Shown here: one piece after another, positions 52,445 through 63,502 of the stretch | How positions within the stretch are numbered: the first letter of the stretch is position 1 | Layout of the letters: each line of letters starts with the position of its first letter | From: Nocardioides seonyuensis | GTDB taxonomy: Bacteria; Actinomycetota; Actinomycetes; Propionibacteriales; Nocardioidaceae | Length of the DNA: 64,000 nt | NCBI RefSeq assembly: GCF_004683965.1 | Contig: NZ_CP038436.1 | Location: forward strand, 1,798,001-1,862,000 | Reading direction: 5' to 3' | The notes under the pieces: generated by a model | Told to the model about the DNA's origin: nothing | Seen by the model: the letters and a program-made list of their open reading frames with translations, nothing else | Databases searched by the model: none | Program-made: the position numbers and the translations under genes

Positions 52445-54246
52445 GTGGATCAGTGCGCATCGGCAACTGCTCGGGCTTCTACGGCGACCGCCTCTCGGCG
52501 ATGCGCGAGATGCTCGAGGGCGGTGACCTCGACGTCCTGACCGGCGACTACCTCGCCGAGCTGACGATGCTGATCCTCGGCAAGGACACCCTCAAGGACC
52601 CCAGCCTCGGCTATGCCCGCACCTTCGTCCGCCAGTGCGAGGACACCCTCGGCCTGGCGCTCGAGAAGCGCGTGAAGATCGTCGCCAACGCCGGCGGGCT
52701 CAACCCCGCCGGGCTGGCCGACAAGCTCCGTGAGGTCGCGTCCGGGCTGGGCCTCGACGTCGCCGTCGCCCACGTCGAGGGCGACGACCTGCGGCCCAGG
52801 GCGGCCGACCTCGGCTTCGAGGGCGCGCTCACGGCCAACGCCTACCTCGGCGGCTTCGGCATCGCCGCCGCCCTGCGTGGCGGTGCCGACGTCGTCGTGA
52901 CCGGCCGCGTCACCGACGCCTCGCTGGTCGTCGGCCCGGCCGTCGCCCACCACGGGTGGACCGAGACGTCGTACGACGAGCTGGCCGGCGCACTCGTCGC
53001 CGGGCACGTCGTCGAGTGCGGCACCCACGCCACCGGGGGCAACTTCTCCGGCTTCCTCGACCTGGCCCGATCTACCGAACAGTCGCGGGGTGGATCGGCC
53101 GCGAGGACCCCCGGACTGTTCGGTAAGTCCCTGGGCTTCCCGATCGCCGAGATCGCCGCCGACGGCACCACGGTCATCACCAAGCACGAGGGCACCGGCG
53201 GCGCCGTCACCGTCGACACCGTCACCGCGCAGATGGTCTACGAGATCCAGTCGGGCAAGTACCTCAACCCCGACGTCACCGTCGACCTCACCTCGGTCCG
53301 GCTCGCGCAGGTCGGCGAAGACCGCGTCGAGATCTTCGGCGTCCGGGGCGAGGCACCGCCGGAGACGCTGAAGGTCTGCGTCAACACCCTCGGCGGCTTC
53401 CGCAACACGATGGAGTTCCTGATCACCGGCCTCGACGTGACCGAGAAGGTCGCGGGGGTCAAGGAGCAGGTCACCGCGCAGTGGGGTGACAACGCACCCG
53501 CCCAGGTCGAGTGGACGCTCGGGCCGGCCCCCGTCGAGGACCCCGCGACCATGGGCGAGGCCGCCACGGTGCTGCGCTGCGTGGCGCTCGACCCCGACGC
53601 CAAAGTCGCGGGCAAGGGGTTCACCGCCCCGGCCGTCGAGATCGCCCTGGCGTCCTACCCGGGTTGCACGCTGACGTCGCCGCCCGGCCACGCGTCGCCG
53701 TACGCCATCTACCAGCCCTACTACGTCTCGCGTGACGAGGTCGTCCACACCGTGGTGCACGCCGACGGGCGCCGCGAGGTCGTCACCGACCCGACCGTCT
53801 TCGGCGACGCCGACGTCGCCGACGCGGGCCGCAGCACGGCCACGGGTACGACGTCCGACTCGTCGGGGCAGTCCGGCAGCACCGTCCCGCTGGGTCGCCT
53901 GGTCCACGCCCGCTCGGGCGACAAGGGCGGCAACGCCAACCTCGGCCTGTGGATCCCCCGCGACGGAGTCGCGGACACGCCGGACGCAGCCGACGACAAG
54001 TACGAGGCCCGCGTGGAGTGGCTGCTGGCCACCGTCACGCCGGAGTGGGTCGAGCGCCTCGTTCCCGAGGCTGCCGGCCTCGACATCGACGTCTACGCGT
54101 TGCCGCACATGGGGGCGGTCAACGTGGTGGTCCACGGCCTGCTGGGAGCGGGTGTCGCGGCGTCGACGCGCACCGACCCGCAGGCGAAGGCCCTGGGCGA
54201 ATGGGTCAGGGCGCGTCACGTCACCGTCGAGGAGGGGCTGCTGTGA
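52441..54246 (+). CDS. AtuA-like (DUF1446) acyclic terpene/acyl-CoA utilisation protein
   Basis: This 601-residue protein has the AtuA domain (VRIGNCSGFYGDRLSAMREMLEGGDLDVLTGDYLAELTM near the start; VVTGRVTDASLVVGP; HATGGNFSGF; TVITKHEGTGGAV) and a C-terminal AtuA-like domain (VPLGRLVHARSGDKGGNANLG). In Pseudomonas AtuA is needed for citronellol/geraniol degradation; the exact reaction is unknown. Between residues 211 and 229 a segment encoded by a 53-bp palindrome (53073-53125) interrupts the usual run from GGNFSGF to LGFPIAE without breaking the frame. ATG 52441 overlaps the preceding stop. Confidence 0.85.
   Translation: MSGSVRIGNCSGFYGDRLSAMREMLEGGDLDVLTGDYLAELTMLILGKDTLKDPSLGYARTFVRQCEDTLGLALEKRVKIVANAGGLNPAGLADKLREVASGLGLDVAVAHVEGDDLRPRAADLGFEGALTANAYLGGFGIAAALRGGADVVVTGRVTDASLVVGPAVAHHGWTETSYDELAGALVAGHVVECGTHATGGNFSGFLDLARSTEQSRGGSAARTPGLFGKSLGFPIAEIAADGTTVITKHEGTGGAVTVDTVTAQMVYEIQSGKYLNPDVTVDLTSVRLAQVGEDRVEIFGVRGEAPPETLKVCVNTLGGFRNTMEFLITGLDVTEKVAGVKEQVTAQWGDNAPAQVEWTLGPAPVEDPATMGEAATVLRCVALDPDAKVAGKGFTAPAVEIALASYPGCTLTSPPGHASPYAIYQPYYVSRDEVVHTVVHADGRREVVTDPTVFGDADVADAGRSTATGTTSDSSGQSGSTVPLGRLVHARSGDKGGNANLGLWIPRDGVADTPDAADDKYEARVEWLLATVTPEWVERLVPEAAGLDIDVYALPHMGAVNVVVHGLLGAGVAASTRTDPQAKALGEWVRARHVTVEEGLL
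53073..53125. repeat. in-frame palindromic insert in the AtuA-like gene
   Basis: TACCGAACAGTC (53073-53084) is perfectly complementary to GACTGTTCGGTA (53114-53125); a further CGGGGT/ACCCC pairing lies inside. It encodes an extra low-complexity STEQSRGG..RTPGLFGK segment within a conserved region. It is unrelated to copies A-E of the other element. Confidence 0.65.
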
Positions 54247-55418
54247 ACACCGCTACGACCGAGGTGGAGCGCTCGAGTGCCGCCGACCGGACCGTGCTGA
54301 AGGAGGCGGCGGCGGAGTTCGCGCGCCGCGAGGTCCTGCCCCACCTCCAGGCGTGGGAGGACGCGGGCGCAGTCCCGCGCGAGCTCCACGCCAGGGCTGC
54401 GGCGGCCGGACTGCTCGGCGTCGGCTTCGAGGAGGCCGTCGGTGGGTCCGGGGGCGACGCGCTCGACACGATCGCGGTCCAGGAGGGCATGCTCGCCGGC
54501 GGTGCGTCGTCGGGCCTGATGTCTGCGCTGTTCACCCACGGCATCGCCGTCCCGCACATCGCGGCCCACGGCAGCGACGAGCTCAAGGCGCGCTGGGTCA
54601 CCCCCACGCTGGCCGGAGAGCTGATCGGCTCGCTCGGCATCACCGAGCCCGACGGCGGCTCCGACGTGGGCTCCCTGCGTACGACAGCCGTGCGCGACGG
54701 CGACCACTTCGTCATCAACGGCGCCAAGACCTTCATCACCTCGGCCACCCGCGCCGACTTCGTCACCACGGCCGTGCGCACCGGCGGCCCGGGCTCCGGC
54801 GGCATCTCGATGATCGTGGTGCCGACCGACACCCCCGGCTTCAACGTCGACCGCAAGCTCGGCAAGCTCGGCTGGCACTGCTCCGACACCGGCGAGCTCT
54901 CCTACGTCGACGTGCGCGTCCCGGTGACCAACCTGGTCGGCGAGGAGAACGCCGGCTTCTTCTACATCGCCGAGCAGTTCGTGGCCGAGCGCCTGGCGCT
55001 GGCCGTCCACGGCTACGGCATTGCTGAGCGGTCGCTCGAGCTGACCGCGCAGTACTGCCGCGAGCGCGTGACGTTCGGCGAGCCGCTGATCAAGCGCCAG
55101 GTCGTGCGCCACAAGCTCGTCGAGATGCGCCGCCAGGTCGAGGCCGCCAAGGCCCAGGCCCACGCGGTCGCCCACCTCTACGTCGAGGTCGGGGTCACCA
55201 CCGAGACCATCGCCCAGGTCTGCCTGGCGAAGGAGACGGCCTGCAACACGGCGTCGTACGTCACCGACCAGGCCGTGCAGCTGCACGGCGGCACCGGCTA
55301 CATGCGCGGCACCGAGGTGGAGCGGCACTACCGCGACGCGCGGCTGCTGCCCATCGGCGGTGGTGCGAGCGAGGTGCTCGCCGACCTGGCGGCCAAGCTG
55401 TTGGGCTACACGTCATGA
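54243..55418 (+). CDS. acyl-CoA dehydrogenase
   Basis: This 391-residue flavoenzyme has the family blocks LGITEPDGGSDVGSLRTTA, FVINGAKTFITSA, the FAD-contact region QAVQLHGGTGYMRGTEVERHYRDARLLPIGGGASEV and an acyl-CoA binding loop. The catalytic base is probably the Glu in RGTEVERHYRD-type position 361 or 254 region; I cannot fix it without alignment. It should introduce the alpha-beta double bond before carboxylation. The GTG start overlaps the AtuA-like stop (GTGA). Confidence 0.88.
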   Translation: MNTATTEVERSSAADRTVLKEAAAEFARREVLPHLQAWEDAGAVPRELHARAAAAGLLGVGFEEAVGGSGGDALDTIAVQEGMLAGGASSGLMSALFTHGIAVPHIAAHGSDELKARWVTPTLAGELIGSLGITEPDGGSDVGSLRTTAVRDGDHFVINGAKTFITSATRADFVTTAVRTGGPGSGGISMIVVPTDTPGFNVDRKLGKLGWHCSDTGELSYVDVRVPVTNLVGEENAGFFYIAEQFVAERLALAVHGYGIAERSLELTAQYCRERVTFGEPLIKRQVVRHKLVEMRRQVEAAKAQAHAVAHLYVEVGVTTETIAQVCLAKETACNTASYVTDQAVQLHGGTGYMRGTEVERHYRDARLLPIGGGASEVLADLAAKLLGYTS

Positions 55419-55891
55419 AGCTGCCCTTCCTCGGCCCGCTCGGCGACGAGGTCTCGCTGTGGATGGACGCGTCCCCCGCCGAGGTGTGGGACCTCGTCAG
55501 CGACGTGACCCGGATCGGCGAGTTCAGCCCCGAGACCTTCGAGGCGAGGTGGACCCGCGGCTCGACCGGCCCCGAGGCCGGGGCTTGGTTCAAGGGCCAC
55601 GTGAAGCGCAACGGCGTGGGACCGACCTACTGGACCCTGTGCCGGGTGACCCACTGCGATCCCGAGTCGCTCTTCGAGTTCAGCGTCGGCTCCTCGCAGG
55701 TGACCGTCAACAACTGGGGCTACCGCCTCGAGCAGCAGGACGGCGGCACCCTCGTGACGGAGTACTTCCGCCTCGAGCCCGCCCTCCCCACACGGATCTA
55801 CTGGACCCTCCTCGGCCCCCTGAGGGGTCGCACGAACAGGCGCGGAATGCGCACGACATTGGAACGGATGAAGGCAGTGGTGGAGTCATGA
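55415..55891 (+). CDS. SRPBCC-family (polyketide cyclase/START-like) protein
   Basis: This 158-residue protein (VSLWMDASPAEVWDLVSDVTRIGEFSPETFEARW near the N-terminus) has the helix-grip pattern of the SRPBCC fold that binds hydrophobic ligands. It overlaps both neighbours by four bases. A lipid or acyl ligand role is likely from context, but no reaction can be assigned. Confidence 0.78.
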   Translation: MKLPFLGPLGDEVSLWMDASPAEVWDLVSDVTRIGEFSPETFEARWTRGSTGPEAGAWFKGHVKRNGVGPTYWTLCRVTHCDPESLFEFSVGSSQVTVNNWGYRLEQQDGGTLVTEYFRLEPALPTRIYWTLLGPLRGRTNRRGMRTTLERMKAVVES

Positions 55892-57485
55892 CTGACACCC
55901 AGGTCGAGCCCCAGGGCAACCGCGAGGCGATGCTCGAGAAGCTCGCCGACCTCGACACCCAGCACGCCGTGGCGGTCGCAGGCGGAGGCGAGAAGTACGT
56001 CGCCCGCCACCACGAGCGCGGCAAGCTCACCCCGCGCGAGCGCATCGAGCTGCTGGTCGACCCGGGCAGTGCGTTCCTCGAGCTGTCGCCGCTGGCCGGC
56101 TGGGGCTCCGACTTCACCGTCGGCGCCTCGGTCGTCACCGGCATCGGCGTCGTCGAGGGCATGGAGTGCATGATCACCGCCAACGACCCGACGGTGAAGG
56201 GCGGCGCCTCCAACCCGTGGACGCTGAAGAAGACCTTCCGGGCCGCGCAGATCGCCGAGGAGAACCGTCTCCCGATGATCTCGCTGGTGGAGTCGGCCGG
56301 CGCCGACCTGCCGACGCAGAAGGAGATCTTCATCCCCGGCGGCAAGATCTTCCGCGAGCTCACCCGTGCCTCGGCCCGCCGTGTCCCCACGATCGCGCTC
56401 GTCTTCGGCAACTCCACCGCCGGTGGGGCCTACGTGCCCGGCATGAGCGACTACGTCGTGATGGTCAAGGAGCAGGCCAAGGTGTTCCTCGCCGGCCCGC
56501 CCCTGGTCAAGATGGCCACCGGTGAGGAGAGCGACGACGAGACGCTGGGCGGTGCCGAGATGCACGCCCGGACCTCCGGCCTGGCCGACTACCTCGCCGA
56601 GGACGAGCACGACGCGCTGCGCCTGGGCCGCCGCATCGTCGCGCGCCTGAACTGGAGCAAGGCGTCCACCGTCGCCGGCAACGGCGTCGGCTACGCCGAG
56701 CCCGACGAGGACCCCGAAGGCCTGCTCGACATCGTCCCCACCGACCTCAAGGAGCCCTTCGACCCGCGCGAGGTGATCGCCCGGATCGTCGACGGGGCCG
56801 GGCCGGGCAACGCGGTCGCCTTCGACGAGTTCAAGCCGTTGTACGGCGCCTCGCTGGTCACCGGCTGGGCCCGGCTGCACGGCCGCGAGATCGGCATCCT
56901 CGCCAACGCCCAGGGCGTGCTCTTCAGCGAGGAGGCCCAGAAGGCCACGCAGTTCATCCAGCTCGCCAACGCCAAGAACACCCCGCTGCTGTTCCTCCAC
57001 AACACGACCGGCTACATGGTCGGCAAGGAGTACGAGCAGGGCGGGATCATCAAGCACGGCGCGATGATGATCAACGCCGTCTCCAACTCCACGGTGCCGC
57101 ACATCTCGGTGCTGATCGGGGCGTCGTACGGCGCCGGGAACTACGGCATGAACGGCCGCGCCTACGACCCGCGCTTCCTCTTCACCTGGCCCAACGCCAA
57201 GTCCGCGGTCATGGGCCCGGCCCAGCTGGCCGGCGTGCTGTCGATCGTCTCCCGCGCCGCGGCCGAGTCGAAGGGCAAGCCCTTCGACGAGGAGGCCGAC
57301 AAGGGCATGCGCGAGTTCGTCGAGGCGATGGTCGAGGAGCAGTCCCTGCCCTACGTCCTCTCCGGGATGCTCTACGACGACGGCGTGATCGACCCGCGCG
57401 ACACCCGCACCGTCCTGGGTATCGCCTTCTCCGTCATCGACAACCAGCCGATCGAGGGCGCCACGTCCTTCGGCGTCTTTCGAAT

Positions 57486-57489
<4 letters not shown>
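55888..57489 (+). CDS. accD1: acyl-CoA carboxylase beta (carboxyltransferase) subunit
   Basis: This 533-residue subunit transfers the carboxyl group from biotin to an acyl-CoA. It has the AccD-type blocks KLTPRERIELLVDPGSAFLELS, ITANDPTVKGG, LPMISLVESAGADLPTQ, GNSTAGGAYVPGMSDYVVMVKEQAKVFLAGPPLVKMATGE and LIGASYGAGNYGMNGRAYDPRFLF. Length and blocks fit the methylcrotonyl-CoA/geranyl-CoA carboxylase beta group (AccD1-like). The exact substrate (methylcrotonyl-CoA or a terpenoid acyl-CoA) cannot be fixed. It overlaps both neighbours by four bases. Confidence 0.88.
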
Positions 57490-59533
<2,044 letters not shown>

Positions 59534-59540
<7 letters not shown>

Positions 59541-59568
59541 GGAACGACGAAGTCCTGTCACGAAACCC
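59534..59568 (-). repeat. palindromic element, copy E (accA1 stop)
   Basis: This 35-bp copy is read on the minus strand with the conserved blocks TCGTGAC and TCCTC. Its inner and outer stems each have one mismatch. The TGA of its GGTTGA is the accA1 stop codon. Confidence 0.75.
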
Positions 59569-59586
59569 AGGTCAGAGAGGAACAAG

Positions 59587-60747
59587 ATGACCAACTTCAC
59601 CGAGCCCGAGGAGCGCGTCGCGCTGCGCGAGGCCGTCGCCAAGCTCGCGGGCAAGTACGGCCGCGAGTACATCGAGAAGCAGGCGGCCGAGGGTGGCAAG
59701 ACCACCGAGCTGTGGCTGGAGATGGGTCGCAACGGCTTCCTCGGCGTCAACATCGCCGAGGAGTACGGCGGCGGTGGGGGCGGCATGTCCGACCTGGCCG
59801 CGGTCCTCGAGGAAGCCGCCGGCCAGGGTGCGCCGCTGCTGATGATGGTCGTCAGCCAGGCCATCTGCGGCTCGATCATCGGCCGCTACGGCACCGAGGA
59901 GCAGAAGCAGCGCTGGCTGCCCGGCATCGCCGACGGCTCCCTCACCATGGCCTTCGGCATCACCGAGGCCGACGCCGGCTCCAACTCCCACAACATCACC
60001 ACCACTGCGCGTCGCGACGGCGACGAGTGGGTGCTCAGCGGGCAGAAGACCTACATCTCCGGTGTCGACGAGGCCCAGTCGGTGCTCATCGTCGCCCGCA
60101 CCGAGGACGCGAAGACGGGCAAGCTCAAGCCCGCCCTGTTCGTCGTACCCACCGACGCCGAGGGCTTCAGCAAGCAGGTCATCCCGATGGCCTGGTCGGC
60201 TCCCGAGAAGCAGTTCACGCTGTTCCTCGACGACATCCGGCTGCCCGGCGACGCGCTCGTCGGCGACGAGGACGCCGGGCTCGTGCAGCTCTTCGCGGGG
60301 CTCAACCCCGAGCGGATCATGGGCGCGGCCTTCTCGTGCGGGATGGCGAAGTTCGCCATCGACCGGGCGGTCGAGTACGCCAAGGAGCGCACCGTCTGGA
60401 AGGCGCCGATCGGCTCCCACCAGGGCATCGCGCACCCGCTGGCCAAGGCCAAGATCGAGCTCGAGCAGGCCCGCCTGCTGTGGCAGAAGGCCGCCGCGCT
60501 CTACGACGCAGGCGACGACATGGGCGCCGGCGAGTACGCCAACATGGCGAAGTACGCCGGCGGCGAGATCGCCTGCAACGCCACCGACGTCGCCGTGCAC
60601 ACGCACGGCGGCAACGGCCTCACCGTGGAGTACGGCCTCGCCAACATGCTCGTCGCCGCCCGCCTCGGCCGGATCGCCCCGGTGAGCCGGGAGATGATCC
60701 TCAACTTCGTGGCGATGCACAGCCTGGGGCTGCCCAAGTCCTACTGA
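59587..60747 (+). CDS. acyl-CoA dehydrogenase
   Basis: This 386-residue flavoenzyme has the family blocks AFGITEADAGSNSHNITT, WVLSGQKTYISGVDEAQ and the C-terminal VHTHGGNGLTVEYGLAN. It is related to, but distinct from, the dehydrogenase at 54243, giving the operon two dehydrogenases, as in leucine and citronellol pathways (for example isovaleryl-CoA and citronellyl-CoA dehydrogenases). ATG 59587 lies 46 bases after the accA1 stop, past copy E and an AGAGAGGAACAAG ribosome-binding region. Confidence 0.88.
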   Translation: MTNFTEPEERVALREAVAKLAGKYGREYIEKQAAEGGKTTELWLEMGRNGFLGVNIAEEYGGGGGGMSDLAAVLEEAAGQGAPLLMMVVSQAICGSIIGRYGTEEQKQRWLPGIADGSLTMAFGITEADAGSNSHNITTTARRDGDEWVLSGQKTYISGVDEAQSVLIVARTEDAKTGKLKPALFVVPTDAEGFSKQVIPMAWSAPEKQFTLFLDDIRLPGDALVGDEDAGLVQLFAGLNPERIMGAAFSCGMAKFAIDRAVEYAKERTVWKAPIGSHQGIAHPLAKAKIELEQARLLWQKAAALYDAGDDMGAGEYANMAKYAGGEIACNATDVAVHTHGGNGLTVEYGLANMLVAARLGRIAPVSREMILNFVAMHSLGLPKSY

Positions 60748-60774
60748 GCCGCCTCAGCTCGACGCCCGCGCCAA

Positions 60775-60851
60775 ACCCGGGTATCTGAGGACGTGGTGAA
60801 CGGATCGAGCCCCCTCAGCCGTCCACCACGTCCTCAGATGTCCCCCGGGTG
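60775..60851. terminator. long cruciform between convergent genes
   Basis: A 21-bp arm (60783-60803) pairs with 60819-60839 with one mismatch around a 15-nt loop; ACCCGGG and CCCGGGT add a flanking 7-bp stem. It lies between the dehydrogenase (+) and FAD oxidase (-) genes and should terminate both. Confidence 0.65.
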
Positions 60852-60858
60852 ATGGCTG

Positions 60859-62280
60859 TCAGCGGGCGCGCGGGACGGTGAGGTCACCGGCGAGCGGCGG
60901 GATGTTGGCGTTCCCGCGGAACACGTTGTCGGGGTCCCAGGTCGTCTTCAGGGCCCGCAGCCGGTCCCACTGCGTCGCGCTGTAGGCCTCCTGCACGCGG
61001 GTCTGCGCGTCGTCGCTGGTGAAGTTCACGTAGACCCCACGGCTGTGGGGGGCCAGCGCGTCGAAGAAGCCCCGCACCCACGCACGGTGGCGGTCGGCTT
61101 CGCCGGCCTGCTCCGGCAGCCAGGACGCCATGATGTTGATGTCGTGGCTCGCGTCGCGGTGCGGGAAGGCGGTGGCGTCCTCGGCCACCCGGCTCATCGC
61201 CCCGCCGAAGCTGAAGATGGGCACCGTCGACAGCGGGCTGCTGATCGTGGCGAGGTGCTCGCCGATCGTGTCGATCACCTCGGCGGTGAGCGGCCCCAGC
61301 CGGTGGGACTTCCAGTAGTAGTGCCGCCCGTGCGGGACCGCGGGATCGAGGAACTTCTGGTGTGCCGCGTAGGGCTTGGCGGCGATGGTGTCGAGCACCG
61401 GCGTGCCGAGGGCGCGGACAGGTGCCAGCACCCGCTCGCCCTCCTCGACCGGGCCGGCGTACGTCGCCACCAGGCCGATGATCGGCTTGCCGTGCAGGTT
61501 CTCGGGGAAGAGCGGCAGGGCCGGAGCGAGGCGGAGGTTGGCCATCAGGCCCACCTCGTCGGGAGCGTCCGCCATGAAGTCGCGCAGGAACGCGAGCACG
61601 GTCGGCGCCTGCTCGGCCGGCCACGCGACGAGCCCGGCCAGGATCGTGGGCCCCAGCGGCTGCAGCTCGAAGGTGAAGTCGGTGACGACCCCGAAGTTGC
61701 CGCCTCCTCCGCGCAGGCCCCAGAAGAGGTCGGCGTTCTCCGACTCCGACGCCCGCACGATCTCGCCCTCGGCCGTGACGACCTGGCAGGACCGCAGCGC
61801 GTCGATCGCGAGCCCCATCTTCCGCATCAGGTGGCCGATCCCGCCGCCGAGGGTCAGCCCCGCGATGCCGGTGTGGCTGATGTAGCCGCTGGTCATCGCC
61901 AGCCCGAAGGCCTGGCTCTCGCGGTCGACGTGGGCGTTCAGCGCGCCCCCCTGCGCCGAGACGGTGCGCGCCCCCGGATCGACCACGGCGCCGCGCATCC
62001 CGGAGAGGTCGAGGACGACGCCATCGTCGACGAGCGAGTGCCCGGCGATGCCGTGACCGCCGCCGCGCACGGAGACGGCCAGGTCGTGGTCACGGGCCCA
62101 GCGCAGGGCCGCGGCGACGTCGCGCGCGCCCTCGCACCGCGCAAGGAGCGCCGGCCGGCGGTCGATCTCGCCGTTCCAGATGCGCCGCTGGTCGTCGTAC
62201 GACGGGTGGTCGGGGGTGATGAGCTCGCCGGAGAAGTCGCCGGCGAGCGCCTCGGTGGTGGGGATGTCGAGCACGGTCAT
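60859..62280 (-). CDS. BBE-type FAD-linked oxidoreductase
   Basis: This 473-residue enzyme is of the berberine-bridge/6-hydroxynicotine oxidase type. The FAD-binding PP-loop VRGGGHGIAGHS has H76, the usual site of covalent FAD attachment; GGGIGHLMRKMGL and GGGGNFGVV follow; the C-terminal BBE block ends YGATQWDRLRALKTTWDPDNVFRGNANI-like (SATQWDRLRALKTTWDPDNVFR). The ATG at 62280 has GGAGG upstream. It oxidises an alcohol or amine substrate that cannot be named. It is divergent from the HxlR regulator, which shares a palindromic operator. Confidence 0.88.
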   Translation of the reverse strand: MTVLDIPTTEALAGDFSGELITPDHPSYDDQRRIWNGEIDRRPALLARCEGARDVAAALRWARDHDLAVSVRGGGHGIAGHSLVDDGVVLDLSGMRGAVVDPGARTVSAQGGALNAHVDRESQAFGLAMTSGYISHTGIAGLTLGGGIGHLMRKMGLAIDALRSCQVVTAEGEIVRASESENADLFWGLRGGGGNFGVVTDFTFELQPLGPTILAGLVAWPAEQAPTVLAFLRDFMADAPDEVGLMANLRLAPALPLFPENLHGKPIIGLVATYAGPVEEGERVLAPVRALGTPVLDTIAAKPYAAHQKFLDPAVPHGRHYYWKSHRLGPLTAEVIDTIGEHLATISSPLSTVPIFSFGGAMSRVAEDATAFPHRDASHDINIMASWLPEQAGEADRHRAWVRGFFDALAPHSRGVYVNFTSDDAQTRVQEAYSATQWDRLRALKTTWDPDNVFRGNANIPPLAGDLTVPRAR

Positions 62281-62363
62281 GGTGTCCTCCGGACGGTGGA
62301 TCGGGGTCGGTGGGTGGTGCCTGACCACCGTCGCCCCGGGGAGGGGAGGCGCGCGAGTATCGA

Positions 62364-62381
62364 TTCTGTACTGGTACAGAA
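62364..62381. promoter_or_regulatory. HxlR-type operator
   Basis: TTCTGTAC (62364-62371) and GTACAGAA (62374-62381) are perfect 8-bp inverted arms with a 2-bp spacer, in the 126-bp region between the divergent oxidase and HxlR genes and 25 bp before the HxlR ATG. Confidence 0.7.
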
Positions 62382-62406
62382 CCCGTAGCGGTCCTACCGT
62401 CATGGG

Positions 62407-63081
62407 ATGACGACGACGTACGGACAGTTCTGCCCGGTGGCGATGGCCTCGGAGGTGCTCACCGAGAGGTGGACCCCGCTGGTGGTCCGCGAGCTCCTGT
62501 GCGGCAGCACCCGCTTCAACGACCTGCGTCGCGGGGTCCCGCTCATGTCACCGGCCCTGCTCTCCAAGCGACTGAAGACCCTCGAGCGCGTCGGCGTGGT
62601 CGACCACGTCGGCAGCGAGTACCACCTCACCGAGGCCGGCAGGGAGCTGTGGCCGGTCATCGAGTCCATGGGCATCTGGGGGCAGCGGTGGGCTCGCGGC
62701 GACGTCATCGCCAAGCACTTCGACGCCTCCCTGCTGATGTGGGACATCCACCGCAACGTCGACACCGCGGCCCTGCCCGACCGGCGGGTGGTCGTGCACT
62801 TCCACCTGCGCGGGTCCAGCGACGGGAAGAGCCACTTCTGGCTCGTGCTGGAGCCGTCGGCCGTGGACCTGTGCCTGACCGATCCCGGGCACGACGTCGA
62901 CGTGGAGGTCGCCGGCCACGTGGAGACGATGATCGACTACTGGATGGGGCGCCGCGACCTGCTGGGCGCGGTCAAGGCCGGGGACCTGGCCATCGCGGGT
63001 CCGCGCCTGCTCGTGCGCGAGCTGCCGACGTGGTTCACCCGCAGCCCGTTCGCCCCGGTGCCGCTGCCCGTGGGTGCGTGA
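62407..63081 (+). CDS. HxlR-family transcriptional regulator
   Basis: This 224-residue protein has the HxlR winged helix (FCPVAMASEVLTERWTPLVVRELLCGSTRFNDLRRGVPLMSPALLSKRLKTLERVGVV, residues 8-64), with the N-terminal cysteine C9 that is redox-active in some HxlR sensors. Its C-terminal half is longer than in classic HxlR proteins and may bind a ligand. Divergence from the FAD oxidase gene and a shared palindrome make it the likely regulator. Confidence 0.88.
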   Translation: MTTTYGQFCPVAMASEVLTERWTPLVVRELLCGSTRFNDLRRGVPLMSPALLSKRLKTLERVGVVDHVGSEYHLTEAGRELWPVIESMGIWGQRWARGDVIAKHFDASLLMWDIHRNVDTAALPDRRVVVHFHLRGSSDGKSHFWLVLEPSAVDLCLTDPGHDVDVEVAGHVETMIDYWMGRRDLLGAVKAGDLAIAGPRLLVRELPTWFTRSPFAPVPLPVGA

Positions 63082-63111
63082 GTGTCGTAGCCGGGTGGGA
63101 GGCTGTACGAC

Positions 63112-63483
63112 GTGGCACTCGCTGACCGACCGCTCGTCCCGGAGGCCTGGGTGCGCCGCGTCGACGCGGTGCTCGGAGCCCTGTCCAGGTGCGCGCAGGA
63201 GCCGGCATGGACGGGCACCCGCTGGCGGGTGGGAGGTGCCACGGTCGCCCACATCTTCGGCGGCGAGGACCAGGTCTTCCGGATCACCTTCCGCGGTGAG
63301 CCCGACGAGGTGGCGGCGTTCGAGCACATGGGCGGGCCCTACTTCCGCTCCGGCTGGGGCGGCAACGCCATCGGGCTCGTCCTCGACGACGACACCGACT
63401 GGGACGAGCTCGCCGAGCTCCTCACCGACTCCTACTGCATCCAGGCGCCCCCCAGCCTCGCCGAGCAGGTCGCCCGCCCCTGA
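63112..63483 (+). CDS. MmcQ/YjbR-type protein
   Basis: This 123-residue protein has the YjbR/CyaY-like fold sequence pattern (WRVGGATVAHIFGGEDQVFRITFRGEPDEVAAFEHMGGPYFRSGWGGNAIGLVLDDDTDWDELAELLTDSY). Members may bind DNA or act as structural adaptors; no function can be assigned. The start is GTG 63112. Confidence 0.75.
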   Translation: MALADRPLVPEAWVRRVDAVLGALSRCAQEPAWTGTRWRVGGATVAHIFGGEDQVFRITFRGEPDEVAAFEHMGGPYFRSGWGGNAIGLVLDDDTDWDELAELLTDSYCIQAPPSLAEQVARP

Positions 63484-63502
63484 GGCCCGGGGGTCACGCG
63501 CT

